A DNA stretch of 64,000 nucleotides from Amaurobius ferox (lineage: Eukaryota; Arthropoda; Arachnida; Araneae; Amaurobiidae): positions 3,674,649-3,738,648 of the forward strand of contig OX578142.1 in the NCBI GenBank assembly GCA_951213105.1, in the 5' to 3' direction. The translations under genes were made by a program, and so were the position numbers. Of the stretch, positions 1-11,200 are shown piece after piece. The notes under the pieces were generated by a model, which was not told where the DNA came from, did no database searches, and saw only the letters and a program-made list of their open reading frames with translations. Each line of letters starts with the position of its first letter. Position 1 is the first letter of the stretch.

Positions 1-3000
1 AATCGCGGATTTTAAAAGTAACAGTGAGAATCAAACCCGTCATGGCTAGGTCCCAAAAAGAATCCTTTAAAATAATATTTTGGAATGCGAACGGCATATC
101 TCCAAGAATAAATGAACTTAGGAACTATGTGAACGAAAATGAAGTAGACGCCTTATTAATTCAGGAAACTAAAGTTAGAGAAAGTAAAAAACTAAACATA
201 ACCAACTACTCTGGTTATCATAATCTTAGCTCAAATACTAATGCTAGAACGCCCCATGGAGGAACAGCAATATACATTATAAGAAATATTCCTCACGAGG
301 AACTAAAAAGCATAAATCTTCAAAGTATAGAAAATACTAGTATAAAAATTAAAATTAATAATACTAGCCCGTTTATCCTAACCTCAACATATGTCAAAAA
401 TATGAGTAGGGTAGATGTAGCTGCGCAACTGGAACTGCTTTTCGCGCAATATCCAAACACGATACTCGCAGGCGACTTCAACGCACACCATCGAGCGTGG
501 GGCTGTAGGAGAGCCAATTCACGCGGTACACAGATACACAGACTGCTGAACGCTACAAACACTAACATTATTGTACCGTCGACACCAACCTGCTTCTCAG
601 GCGCCAACGGCTCATTCATAGACTTTGTCCTAACGCGGAACATAGATTACGCTCACACTATTAGTACCCTGGATGAATTTGACTCGGATCATCTACCGGT
701 ACTGGTGACATTCGACCTGAACACGCCTCTTCCAGCCTCTTTGGGACAAGAGAGGGTCAACTGGGAAGTATTCAAAAGAGCACTCTTCGAGCCGCACTTA
801 GCAGTACCTAACATAATGAGCACGGCGGATATTGACTCTGCCACGCACACACTCACAACAGAAATCAAGAGAGCAATTGCCTCTGCTACAACACATCGTG
901 AGTCTCCAAAAATGCCCACACTTTCCCACCATGTCAAACAATTAGTCAGGCAAAGGAATAGAATACGTAAGACATGGCAGGCTAACAGAGACCCCGCCCT
1001 TAAAAGGGAGCTTAACAGACTCACGTGCAAAGTCAGGGAAAAAATTGTCGCAGAAAAGCAGCAACAGTATAAAGAACTAATCGAATCCCTTAGCCCAGAA
1101 GACGTATCGCTCTGGCAATTCGCAAAAAGACTCAGGAAACCTCAAATTAAGCTCCCGCCACTAATAGATGGTGCTAAAATCGCGTACTCAGACGAGGAAA
1201 AAGCCGAGGCGCTCGCAAGCCATTATGAAAAACAATTCCAACCAAACCACGATCTAATGTGTCAGGACACCCTAAGAATGGTTAGTCAAACTTTAAATAA
1301 CTTCAGGAATTCCCCAGTAACGGCTGAGATTGACCCAGCTACCCCGCAGGAGATAGTAGAAATTATTAAAAATCTCAAAAACCGTATAAGCCCAGGGCAC
1401 GACAAAATCAGAAATATTGCGGTTAAAAACCTACCCTTAAACGTAATATGTTACTTGACTATCTTAATAAATAAAATATTAAAACTAAACTATTTCCCCA
1501 AAGAATGGAAGGAAGCGATAATTATAACAATCCATAAGCCTGGTGAGGATGCCACAATTCCAGCCAACTACAGACCAATTAGCTTGCTACCGACACTTAG
1601 TAAAATTACTGAGAAAATTATTCTTAAGAGACTGAACACGCACCTTAGTGAGAATGACATTATCATTCCGGAGCAGTTTGGATTTCGGCCAAAGCACTCC
1701 ACCACTCATCAATTGCTGAGAGTGGTAGAGTACATATCTTCTGGTCTCAATAACAAGACACCCACAGCTGCGATTTTTCTGGACATACAAAAAGCCTTTG
1801 ATAAAGTATGGCACTGTGGATTAGCGTACAAATTGATCACTTTAAAAGTCCCTGACGCTCTTGTCAAACTTTTAATCTCATACTTAAATAACAGACACTT
1901 TCAAGTCAGAGTAGGAGGTAACTTATCTACACCCAAGCTCATTAAAAGTAGTGTACCGCAAGGTTCTATCCTGGGCCCGACACTCTTTAACATATACCTG
2001 AACGACATCCCTAGGACTCCAAACACAGAGCTGGCACTCTATGCAGACGACAGTGCGATACTTGCAAAATACCCCTATGTCTCAGTAATGCACAGACAGC
2101 TACAACAACACTTAGACATACTCCAAACTTGGCTGGAAAAATGGCGAATAAAATTAAACCCCAATAAATGTCATTGGATTTATTTCTCTAGAAAACGTAA
2201 ACCTCCGCCGCCTCTGTACATAAACAACCATGCCCTAAAAGCGGAAAAATCTACTAAATACCTAGGTGTAACGATAGATTCCCACCTAACCTGGAAACAG
2301 CACGTAACGAACTTAATCAAAAAAGCGTACATGGCCACAGGAGCCTTATACCCAATGATAGGAAACGGAAATCTAAGTTATCAAAATAAACTTCTAATTT
2401 ATAAATCGGTCATCCGCCCGGGAATGCTGTATGCAGCACCCGTATGGGGATATGCCTGTAAAACTACAATAGACCTCCTAGAGACAAAACAAAACAAAAT
2501 CCTACGGATTATCAGGAAAGCTCCCAGGTACTTAAGAAACTCGGTAATTAGGAATGACTTCAAAATAAAAACTGTTAGAGCCCAAATTAAAAAGCTAGCG
2601 CTTAAATTTTACAGAAATTTGCCATCCGTCCCAAACGAACTGTTATTCAATCTGCATGACTATGATCATCGCAAGGCCAAATCTCGTAAGAGACCCCGCG
2701 CTGTTCTAAACATCGATAATCGGAATTAAAAGATCCCACCTCAAACATCTGATTTTTAAATAAAACTCGCGACTTTTATTTTATAAAAAAAATATTCTAA
2801 ACTCTAAACTGCCAAAAACGCTAGGTAACCCTTAGATCTGCATCAACCCCCCAAACTGCTTAAACTCTAAATGTGCAACAAACTGCCACACTAGGAGCTA
2901 GGACAAATAATAAAAAGTAGTAAATAAAAACCTCGAACCTCCAATTAGGGTCACTGAATTAATGTCACAGTTTGACGATAAGAACCACATATTGAAACTG

Positions 3001-3102
3001 GAGATTAAAGGCGCTTCGCGCCTGGTGCTCTGTCTTGTACGACACTACTACTCGGGTGTGTGGTTTGGGGGACGAAATAAATGAATGAAAGAATGAAAAA
3101 AA
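1..3102 (+). mobile_element. Jockey-clade LINE, copy 1 (5' part outside window)
   Basis: A non-LTR retrotransposon whose ORF2, 3' untranslated region and A-rich tail are present. ORF1 and the 5' end would lie upstream of base 1. The 3' untranslated region (about 2730-3075) matches that of the minus-strand copy at 19619-25073, including a GGCGCTTCGCGCC-type stem near 3010. The tail is an AATAAATGAATGAAAG-like stretch at 3075-3102 rather than pure poly-A. No target duplication can be tested because the 5' end is missing. Confidence 0.93.
42..2729 (+). CDS. Jockey ORF2: AP-like endonuclease and reverse transcriptase
   Basis: ORF2 protein of about 895 aa from the first ATG at 42; the frame is open from base 24 with a GTG. 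It nicks target DNA and copies the element RNA at the nick. The first ~230 residues are an exonuclease-endonuclease-phosphatase domain with FWNANGI, the catalytic Glu in IQETKV, DFNAHH and the terminal SDHLPV. The reverse transcriptase follows, with GHDKIRN, NYRPISLLP, FLDIQKAFDKVWH, the SSVPQGSILGP block and the catalytic YADDSAI. A basic C-terminal region of about 200 residues ends the protein. The length is normal for Jockey ORF2. No stop or frameshift is seen, unlike the copy at 19960-22642, so this copy is younger or more constrained. Whether it is active depends on ORF1 outside the window. Confidence 0.95.
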   Translation: MARSQKESFKIIFWNANGISPRINELRNYVNENEVDALLIQETKVRESKKLNITNYSGYHNLSSNTNARTPHGGTAIYIIRNIPHEELKSINLQSIENTSIKIKINNTSPFILTSTYVKNMSRVDVAAQLELLFAQYPNTILAGDFNAHHRAWGCRRANSRGTQIHRLLNATNTNIIVPSTPTCFSGANGSFIDFVLTRNIDYAHTISTLDEFDSDHLPVLVTFDLNTPLPASLGQERVNWEVFKRALFEPHLAVPNIMSTADIDSATHTLTTEIKRAIASATTHRESPKMPTLSHHVKQLVRQRNRIRKTWQANRDPALKRELNRLTCKVREKIVAEKQQQYKELIESLSPEDVSLWQFAKRLRKPQIKLPPLIDGAKIAYSDEEKAEALASHYEKQFQPNHDLMCQDTLRMVSQTLNNFRNSPVTAEIDPATPQEIVEIIKNLKNRISPGHDKIRNIAVKNLPLNVICYLTILINKILKLNYFPKEWKEAIIITIHKPGEDATIPANYRPISLLPTLSKITEKIILKRLNTHLSENDIIIPEQFGFRPKHSTTHQLLRVVEYISSGLNNKTPTAAIFLDIQKAFDKVWHCGLAYKLITLKVPDALVKLLISYLNNRHFQVRVGGNLSTPKLIKSSVPQGSILGPTLFNIYLNDIPRTPNTELALYADDSAILAKYPYVSVMHRQLQQHLDILQTWLEKWRIKLNPNKCHWIYFSRKRKPPPPLYINNHALKAEKSTKYLGVTIDSHLTWKQHVTNLIKKAYMATGALYPMIGNGNLSYQNKLLIYKSVIRPGMLYAAPVWGYACKTTIDLLETKQNKILRIIRKAPRYLRNSVIRNDFKIKTVRAQIKKLALKFYRNLPSVPNELLFNLHDYDHRKAKSRKRPRAVLNIDNRN

Positions 3103-3701
3103 CGTAACTGGAGGCTTTTTCCACTTACTGAAAGGAAAGTTTCCTATCCATTCTATTTCTTGTCAAGGAATAACCAAAGAGTTCTCCTAACCGATTATTA
3201 TATAATTATAATATATATATATATATGTGTGTGTGTAACTTCAATGTGTGTTTTGGAGACTAATCTAGGTACAACACTAAAATGTGTGTATTAAAAAACT
3301 AGAATTAAAAATAAAATTAATGATATTTCTATGGCTATGAGTCCAGAGCGATGGTATAAAACTAATATTTATTTAGTCATTTTGAATATATCATTATTTT
3401 CTTTTTAAATAGTATACATTAGAGTGCATTGTATGAAATTTGAAGTTTGAAATGGACGATACAGCACTAAAAATATGTGATATTCTACATACCGCATTTT
3501 TTAGCCTTGCAGAATGTATTTGGAAATTATAGTATTTAGCATGATAATTCCTTGTGTTGAAAATGATTTGTTTCAACCGGGGTTACTCGGAAATCTCGGG
3601 TTCTGCATAGTAATGAATAGATCAAAAATTCAACTTCGGTACAGAACTTAACACAGTCGGAATTTTGAGGGAGAAAAACTACTGGTTCACCGAATATTTA
3701 T
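3103..3701. other. AT-rich spacer with (AT)n(GT)n microsatellite
   Basis: No gene recognised. A short alternating AT run followed by GT lies at about 3204-3236. The short antisense reading frame at 3394-3576 has no recognisable motif. Confidence 0.5.
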
Positions 3702-3882
3702 ACAAAAAATCTGATGTGGGCAACACATGACTTTCCTTATATAATGTAATGAATTTACTACTTTTACAGTAAAAAAATAGGTTTTTCTTATAGTAGATAC
3801 TTATATTCTTTCCAAGATATTGAATTTTTGACAATCAGTCGTCATTTTCATTGATTTAGCGTCATTTTCATCCATTTGGTGA
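3702..3882 (-). repeat. Repeat family R1, truncated copy (R1c)
   Basis: The reverse complement matches the last ~180 bp of the R1 copies at 5435-6348 and 15677-16621. It shares the CATGTGTTGCCCACATCAGA end, the TTCAATATCTTGGAAAGAATA block and the ATGACGCTAAAT motifs. No protein coding is evident. Confidence 0.8.
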
Positions 3883-5130
3883 GAACCCAACGCGGACCGG
3901 CCTGAATATTTTCAATACATTGAAACCTGTTGGCTTGTATGCGAATTAAAATTTGCCATTTAAGGAATTAAACACAAGCTCATCACATATAGTATTAAAT
4001 GTAAAGGAACACAAATTTTAAAATTAATTTCAAATTAAAAATAATTAAAGTCAAGAATGAGCATTAATATAAAATGAATTTTTATTTACCATTTTGGTTG
4101 AAGATGAGAAGGGATAAAAAAAGACTGCGATTATGTTTTAAAAATGCTTTCTTCATTTATCAGTGAACAGTGCAATGACTATTTAGTTAGAACTACTCAT
4201 CAGCATCAAAGATTCGTTGCAGCAGTAGCAAAACAAACATGTCATATGCCACAATTGTTAGTGTTGTTAAAAACTTTTCAATGCGATTAAACTTTCTATG
4301 TAAGTATAGATAGATAATATTTTCTTTAATTATGACATAATTATGAATATTTTTAAAATTTAATAATTTTAGTAAAAGTGTAAGATGTTTGGAATAAATA
4401 CATTCAAGGACAATAATTCACATTAGCTATATGTTGATTTAAAATTATGACAGTTTGCTCAGATAAATTTTTATTCAACATTTGTTATAGGAAAGAAACC
4501 GTCGGAACTGTGTTTAAGAATAAAATGTATTTAATTTTGATAATTTAGAAGCATTCGAAATCTAAGAACTAAAATTAAAATCATAGAAGAAATTGAATAA
4601 AATATCAGTGATAAATTTTAAAGTAAACAGTATCTTAGATTTCTTATTTTCATTTATTTATTGGATTTCATATTTCCACCACCAGACAAACAATCGCAGT
4701 ACAAAAGAGATTAAACTTTTTTTGCGACAAATTTAAAAATAAAACAAATTGAAACTGGCACTTGACCAATAATAATAATCTAATGATCATTTCCTCAAAA
4801 ATTAAATTTGGAATGTATTTCTTCCCTATTCAATTTATAAATCACATGATATTACGAAACATGACAATTGGTGCATCGGTGTATATTTATACTGCTGTAT
4901 CCAGGCCAGAACATATTTTTTGTTCTCTTACTATAGCTTTAAACAATTTGAATGTTGTGAAGAGCTATGTTTTATTTTGACTTCGGAATGTAGTAGAATA
5001 AAGAAGTCTTCAATTTCTTATCCAAAATTATAATTTTTCTGTATCGGGTTCTAATTGACCCATCTGCGTTCACCGTGCAGAGTAAAATTTTATTACCTAA
5101 CTAGCAGCATGCCTGTTCTTCGTACGGAGT
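3883..5130. other. AT-rich noncoding stretch
   Basis: No gene or structured element was recognised. The 72-codon frame at 4762-4980 has no recognisable domain and its composition matches the surroundings. Confidence 0.4.
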
Positions 5131-5132
5131 AT

Positions 5133-5358
5133 CTCTAAAATGCGATACATTCAACAGTAATATACTGTAATAATTAATTATATTTGAAAACTTAAAAACT
5201 TCATCGAAAAAAATGAACTTGATTCAAATGACGTCATCGAAATATAAATCACCTGGCTCTCTATGGCTTTTTACGGCAGTTATCGTGCTAACGGACAAAG
5301 ACAGAATGAACAAAGTCATAACCACTTTCCAACTATGCAGTAAAGTGTTAAAAATGGT
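5133..5358 (+). repeat. Repeat family R3, copy a
   Basis: Matches 13763-14112 and the broken copy at 7385-7950. Shared blocks are AAATGCGATACATTCA, ATGAACTT...ATGACGTCAT, TTTTACGGCAGTTA and the 3' hairpin-like ACTTTCCAACTATGCAGTAAAGTG followed by TTAAAAATG. The hairpin pairs CTTT(A)CAAC with G(T)TGTAAAG across a short loop. Noncoding; element class not established. Confidence 0.75.
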
Positions 5359-5434
5359 TATTTAATTATCAGCATTTTATGAGGAAGATTCTTTCTTATG
5401 CTGCTATGACTTATATAATGCAATGATTTTTTTA

Positions 5435-6348
5435 CTTTCCTTATATACATAATGTATAAGGAAAGTATTGTGACGGGGTCGAAAATTCGAATTCGAGTTT
5501 TCGACGGGAGAGCACGTTTCAAGCATCCCTGATCATGAATCAAACATTTTTTAAGTGATGTCTGTGTGTGTGCGTGTGTGTGTGTCAGTGAGTCTGTGGA
5601 GACGATAACTGACGAACAAATGGACCGATTCGAACGAAATTTGGTATAAAAATCGCAATCCGTAAACACTGGAAGCTTATTGTTTTTATACGCAATCGAA
5701 TGCTCAGAACCCCCCTAAATTTTCCGAGTGAAAATTTGAAAAAATCGTCAAAAAATCAAAACCGCTAATAAAGTTACACAAATAGACATTTCTTATGTAA
5801 TTTTTCATTAGAAAACGATTGATATAAATTTCAGAACGATGACATGAATCGTTCTCGAGATATTGCACATTTTTCAGAAAAATTATCAAAATGTCATATA
5901 AAATAAAAAAAAATATTTCTTATTAAGAAACAAGTTCACTTTTCATATGTAATACCATGCGATAAATTGGGTGACATCATTCTCGTGGATCTAGCTCGAT
6001 CCATTCAAGAAAAAAGATACTTTGAGTAATACTTTCATATTTGAACGCCAATAGTCATTTATCTGCTGTAAAACTAACTTATTTCTTAGTGCATAACGCT
6101 TGGCGAGATTTTGGTGGAATATCGCCAACTTGGCGACTTTTTGAAATGTTGCCAAATTAACGAAAATCTCGCCAAATGGATAAAAATGACGCTAAATGAA
6201 TGAAAATGACGACCAATTGTCGAAAATTCAATATCTTGGAAAGAATATTAGTATCTACTATAAGAAAAACCTTTTTTTTTACTGTAAAAGTATTAAATTC
6301 ATTACATTATATAAGGAAAGTCATGTGTTGCCCACATCAGATTTTTTT
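5435..6348 (+). repeat. Repeat family R1, copy a
   Basis: About 0.9 kb, matching 15677-16621 almost end to end. It starts in a CTTATATACATAATGTATAAGG palindrome-like stretch, runs through GTATTGTGACGGGGTCGAAA, a GT-rich tract and GTGGAGACGATAACTGACGA, and ends at ATTATATAAGGAAAGTCATG then TGTTGCCCACATCAGA. A self-complementary GGCGAGATTTT...AAAATCTCGCC segment lies at about 6108-6178. No open coding frame is conserved between copies, so this is a nonautonomous repeat. Confidence 0.85.
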
Positions 6349-6452
6349 CTTACATAATGCAATGAATTTACATCTTTCACAGTGACAAAACAATGTATAA
6401 GATTCACGGCCCTATATGTTCAGGTGTAATTTCTTTCACAGTTTTGCATGGT

Positions 6453-6485
6453 AAATCCCGAGCAACACCGGGTATTCGCTGCTAG
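6453..6485 (+). mobile_element. Helitron-type 3' terminus
   Basis: CCCGAGCAACACCGGG can form a short stem. Nine or ten bases later comes CTAG at 6482-6485, followed by T. This fits the Helitron 3' end (hairpin then CTRR, inserted before T). I could not locate the matching 5' TC end upstream. Confidence 0.45.
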
Positions 6486-6489
6486 TATA

Positions 6490-7385
6490 ATATAAAGAAA
6501 CTTAAAATTTGCAATCATGCGCAAATTACTATAGTATACTAAATGACATTGTTAATCAAAATATTCTGTTAAAATATTTAATTTAATACCCCTAAAAAGA
6601 AGTTAGAGAATTTCTGTTCTCGCTATACAAAATTATCTTCACGGGCGGATCTGAAGAATAAAACATCCTGGCCCCGTTTGCAAGCAAATTAACAAAAAAT
6701 ATGAAATTGATTCAATATATGAAAAATAAAAGCGTTAAAATTGTATGGGAGCCTTACTACTTATATTCGCAAATATTGGAAGATATACCCTATATTAGTA
6801 GATTACATATACAAGTTGAAAATATCAATAAACCCGTAATCTTTAAACCTGGAGGCAGTAATTGATTCTAGTATATGCCAAAATGAAAGTGCTAAAATTA
6901 TATGGGAATATACACCCGTAATAATGTCGTAACCCCTTATAGTGTCGTAGATTAGAAGATATGTCCGTGTGTTAGAAGATTACCCGTATTACAATATGAG
7001 TCTCAAAAATCATTGCCAAAGTAAAACAGATGACGTAATAAATTGAAAATATCAATAATCTCCGTAATCTTTATACCAGAAGGCCGTAACTGATTACACA
7101 ATATGCCAATATATGTCTAAATATATGCCAATATACCTGTACTACTTATATTCTCGTAGATTAGAAGATATACTCGTGCCTTTGTAGAAGATTACTCGTA
7201 CAACATATAATATATGAGTTTCAACATTTTTTGTCATAATAAAACAATGGCATAATAAATGGAAAATATCAATAATAATGATGTTTAAACCTGAAGACAG
7301 TAATTGATATTATCCAGTCAAAAATGCAATGTCAATGAAATTTATTTTACAGACATACCTTTATTATTCAAATCGGAAAAGATTT
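6490..7385 (+). repeat. Repeat family R2, copy a
   Basis: Noncoding AT-rich repeat sharing CAAAATTATCTTCACGGGC, TCTGAAGAATAAAACATCCT, the AGAAGATATACC...TAGTAGATTA blocks and TTTAAACCTGAAG with 8090-8890, 10690-11200 and 18685-19240. Copies are quite diverged and have different truncations. Confidence 0.7.
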
Positions 7386-7440
7386 AACAAGAAAGATCAA
7401 TCACGTATAAATCATTGATTATGACACACTTTCCAACTGC

Positions 7441-7499
7441 CGGCCACACAACTTGTTACCATAAACCCCCTGGGTTGGTCGTGTGGTCTGGGCCTTCAA
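7441..7499 (+). mobile_element. Hairpin mini-element A (~59 bp, own TSD)
   Basis: A stand-alone hairpin bounded by the target duplication ACTTTCCAACTGC (7428-7440 and 7501-7513). The outer stem GGCCACAC pairs with GTGTGGTC (one G-U). Two inner stems, ACC/GGT and AACCC/GGGTT, close on a 3-nt loop. It ends in TCTGGGCCTTCAAC, close to the 3' end of the adjacent SINE. Related copies lie at 24358-24420 and 30149-30205. Confidence 0.75.
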
Positions 7500-7513
7500 C
7501 ACTTTCCAACTGC

Positions 7514-7800
7514 GGGGCGCGGTAGCCTATTGGTTAGCGCGCTGGAGTTGCAATCGGTAGGCCCGGGTTCGATTCCAGCCACTGCCAAAACTGCCGCCGT
7601 GTTCATGCGGAGTACGATCACGTTAAACATGTGGGTCCGAAAGTCCTTCCGAGAGGTTGGTGGTAGGGGAAGGAGGGTATGGTCTCTGTGGATGCCTCCC
7701 CCACTGGGTTCCGGTCTAAATTGGGTGGCACTTCCCGACCGTCCAAACAGTTACCTTACACCTTTCTGGTAGGTCGAACGGTCTGGGTTTCAACAACAAC
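7514..7800 (+). mobile_element. tRNA-derived SINE, full length
   Basis: A 287-bp SINE flanked by ACTTTCCAACTGC (7501-7513 and 7801-7813). The head is tRNA-like, with an A-box region (TAGCCTATTGGTTAGCGCG) and a B box, GGGTTCGATTCC, at about 7564-7575, so RNA polymerase III transcription is expected. The body has the conserved block GTCCTTCCGAGAGGTTGGTG and GGATGCCTCCCCCACTGGG. The tail is a hairpin (GACCGTCC with GAACGGTC, inner ACCT/AGGT and ACC/GGT) followed by TCTGGGTTTCAAC and two more CAAC units. The 80-codon frame across it is incidental. Confidence 0.92.
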
Positions 7801-8089
7801 ACTTTCCAACTGCGATGCAATTTTATTTAAACATCTTTAAAATGCGATACATTCAGCCGTGATATTTTTAAAATTATCACAATAGTACAATAATTTATTA
7901 TATTTGAAAATTTTATCGAAAACAAATGAACTTTATTAATTGAGAATTTTGTTTCATATGCAATTTCAAATTTTTCTTTTACGGTTTTGATTTATTTTAA
8001 GCTTTTTTTATTTATTTTGGCACGGCCCGATCCGACCTGAATTTAATATATAAACTTCGCCAAATTGAATATTAAAATACCCCAGTGGT

Positions 8090-8890
8090 GTGCGGCATTC
8101 CTAAAATAGTGAATATTAAAAAGCTTAAATTATACACTTTATTTCTATTTAACGATCTATCATCCTTGCATCAATTTTAAAGTCTCAACGATTATCACAA
8201 TCTGTGAGTACGAAATTTTCACATATAGTCTGTTTCAGATTGTATCTTTTTGCTATTCAAAGTTATCTTCACAGGCAGTTCTGAAGAATAAAACATCCTA
8301 GTCCCTTTCGTAAACAAATTTACAAAAAATGTGAAATTGAATTAATGTATGTCAAAATGAAAGCGCAAAATTGTATGGGAAGACATATACCCGTACTACT
8401 TATATTCTCTTATATTAGTAGATATACCTGTGTATTAGTAGAAGATTATCCGCACTACTTTTACTAAGAAAAACAGATGACATAATAAATTGAAAATATC
8501 AATAATCCCCTCAATCTTTAAACCTGAAGGTCGTATTTGATATAATCCAGTCAAAAATGCAATTTCGATAAATTTTGTTTAATATGCATTTCTTTATTAT
8601 TTAAGTCGGGAAAAAAATTAATAAAAAAACTTCTGCGCTACATAAACACACTGGTTTTAAATCTTTTGTTAAGCGACATGATATCATTTCCTTCAAATAA
8701 ATTTGCGGAAAAACATTGTCTGCATAATGCTATGTCTATAAAAGGTTTAACTGTGCGGGTTTTTTTATTAATATTTAACTTGAAACATGGACTCAATTTT
8801 AAGTGGGGCTATTCCAAAAGCTACCCAAAAAATTTGTCGAAATTCGGTGCAGCCTTTATCCCAAGACTAAATCTTTACTCATAAATTCAA
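8090..8890 (+). repeat. Repeat family R2, copy b
   Basis: Shares the R2 blocks (TTATCTTCACAGGCAGTTCT, AAAACATCCTAGTCCC, TTTAAACCTGAAGGTCG). It continues to AAGTGGGGCTATTCCAAAAG, a segment also present in the copy at 18685-19240. The 72-codon frame at 8666-8884 is within the repeat and has no recognisable domain. Confidence 0.65.
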
Positions 8891-10689
8891 CTACGGGACA
8901 GAATTCATCAAAGAAGGATTTTTGATGAGAAAAATGTGACTAGTTTACCAAAATTTTATACATACTATAACAAATTATTTACAATCCAGAAGCCCCCGGT
9001 GACCTAAAAGACTGCAATTAATATAATATTTACATTAAATAAGTATGGAACAAATATATGCAAGAAGAAAAACAGTAAACCAGCGCGAGCCGAATTATCT
9101 GTACTGATACAACAAAATGGAACGAAACCAAGGACTTATTTTTCTTTTCTGGACCAAAGTTAAAAGACACCTGCTAAACACAACAATATACCCCTTCGTT
9201 CATTTCCCCGATACCAGTCAATCATCCACCCACCCCTCAAATCTCCACACCAAGAACTTTCACCCCCATTTTTCCCCTGGAAGGATGGGAGGTATGGCTA
9301 ACGTTGAAAATCGGAAGTTTCAGCAGTTGAAACACGATTTACTATTCCAATATATTAATCCCAAATTAATTCAAAAATCTAAAAAAAATCTTAAAAAGAA
9401 ACCAGAAGTATAAGCTATTGAACGCTGTTTTTTAAATTGTGAAACGTTTAATAGTTCATTTTTTATAGAGCAATTATGAAGGTGATGTTTTATCTAAGAA
9501 ATTTTGACAAATTAACTCCATTTCAAGATATATTTAAAATAAAATTTAAAAAATTGATGACGGAGTTCAATGCATTAAACTGTCTACAATCATGTGCAAA
9601 AAACAGAATTTTAAATTATTCATTTGCTAATGTGTAATTAGCGAAGAACTTCCCCCATAGGTTAACATGGGCATGAAAGCTAACTGAAGCGTCAACTTAA
9701 CTGTTTTCTTATTTCTTACGCTGAATATTTTAAATTTGGCTTCCACTGAGCAAACTAGGACTATAGCTTTATAATTTATACATAAATTTATTACATATTA
9801 TTTGGTAATTAGCTCACAATTATATGCATCGCATTTATAGTAACAGGTGATTTTTGCAGCCAATGCTTGGCAAAATTGGCGCAAAGCTAGTGCACAGTAA
9901 ACCTAAAGTCAATCAAGTCAATACCCAAAACAAGTTTATTGTGGAAGTGTGATTATTTTATGTTACATAAAAGTAAACAATTTTCACTTTACTATATTAA
10001 AATTTGGGCAACCTTCTTATCGCCGTCTTTTGCCTTTTGGAAGGATAAGTTAAAAAACACTTCAAAAATTTATAAAGGTAAATATTATATTTAGTATCTA
10101 CATTTTGGTTCAAAACGCCAATATTGTTACAATCTAGTCTCAAATTTAAAGATTAAAAATTATAAATCTTGTCTTTTTGTATTTAACTGAAGTTCATGTT
10201 TAAAATATATATCTAAAGCGGTAATATTAGAATATGCTACCTCTCTGAGAAAAATTCCTACTGATAGCTCTGTAACGATTAGCTGCTATAGAGCCCTATG
10301 ACAATTTATTGTGAACGAATACAAAAAATATAAAAAGTTTTCCGATATTTTTCTTTGAAGTCTTTGTTGAATCACTTTTTATACGGCATTTTGCTTTTTG
10401 GCTGTATAAGACAAAAACTGTTCATAAACATAATTTATAAAATACATGAAATTTAGCATTATCAAATATTTAGGTTATAATTTCTACAAATTATTTTGAA
10501 AATGAAGCACTCATATTAAATTAGTTAAAGTGAAATATAAGTTGATATATCAACTTTTTCTTTAAATTACCAAATTGGATTTTATGGACAAAGATGGCGG
10601 TTCGGGTACTAAGCACTCCCAAAATTTTTAATGAACCCCATCAATTTTTCAAATGTGCAATGACACTAGCAGTGTACACGTTCTTCATA
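8891..10689. other. AT-rich stretch, no gene recognised
   Basis: The one frame of note, 9117-9413 (98 codons, His/Pro/Lys rich), matches nothing I recognise and lacks a convincing start context. I regard it as chance. Confidence 0.35.
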
Positions 10690-11200
10690 TAGAATATACA
10701 TAAAAAAACTTAAAATGCACAGTTATATGCATATTCCTATAGTATTTATTCTAAGTGACATTCTTATTCAATGCATTCTATTAAAATATTTAATTTAATT
10801 CTAAATAATTAATTTAATTGTAATAAAGAATAAAGTTGATATAAGAATATCTGTTTCCATTATACAAAATTATCTGCACCTTCACATGTAATTCTGAAGA
10901 ATAAAACATCCTGGTTCTATTTGTAAACAAATAAAAAAAATATGAAAGCAATAAAATTGCATTAGAAGATATTCCGATAACTCTCATTCTGTTTCAATAA
11001 TTGGCTAAACACAATATATGAATTTGAAAAGTCTTTGCCAAAATAAACAGATGATGTAAGAAATTGAAAATATCAAAAATGCAATATCATTCATTTATGA
11101 AATTTATTTTTGTATCCATTTATTTTTTACTTAAATTGGTAAAATGAAAATATAAGTAATTTCCATAAATCTAGTCATAAATGCAATGCCGTACAATTAA
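10690..11200 (+). repeat. Repeat family R2, copy c
   Basis: Contains TACAAAATTATCTGCACC, TCTGAAGAATAAAACATCCT and the downstream TGAAAATATC block of the family. Diverged and missing central parts. Confidence 0.6.

Larger units (their letters stand above)
7385..7950 (+). repeat. Repeat family R3, copy b, split by two insertions
   Basis: R3 sequence at 7385-7440 resumes at 7801 and runs to about 7950. The uninterrupted order is seen in copy c (13800-13930), where the target CACTTTCCAACTGC leads straight into AATGCAATTTTATTTAAACA. The intervening 360 bp are the hairpin element and the SINE, each bounded by a copy of the target. Confidence 0.8.

Noticed and set aside
320..1030. Antisense frames opposite the Jockey ORF2 (also 21507-22364 opposite copy 2)
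   Set aside because: Shadows of the conserved sense frame; no independent motifs.
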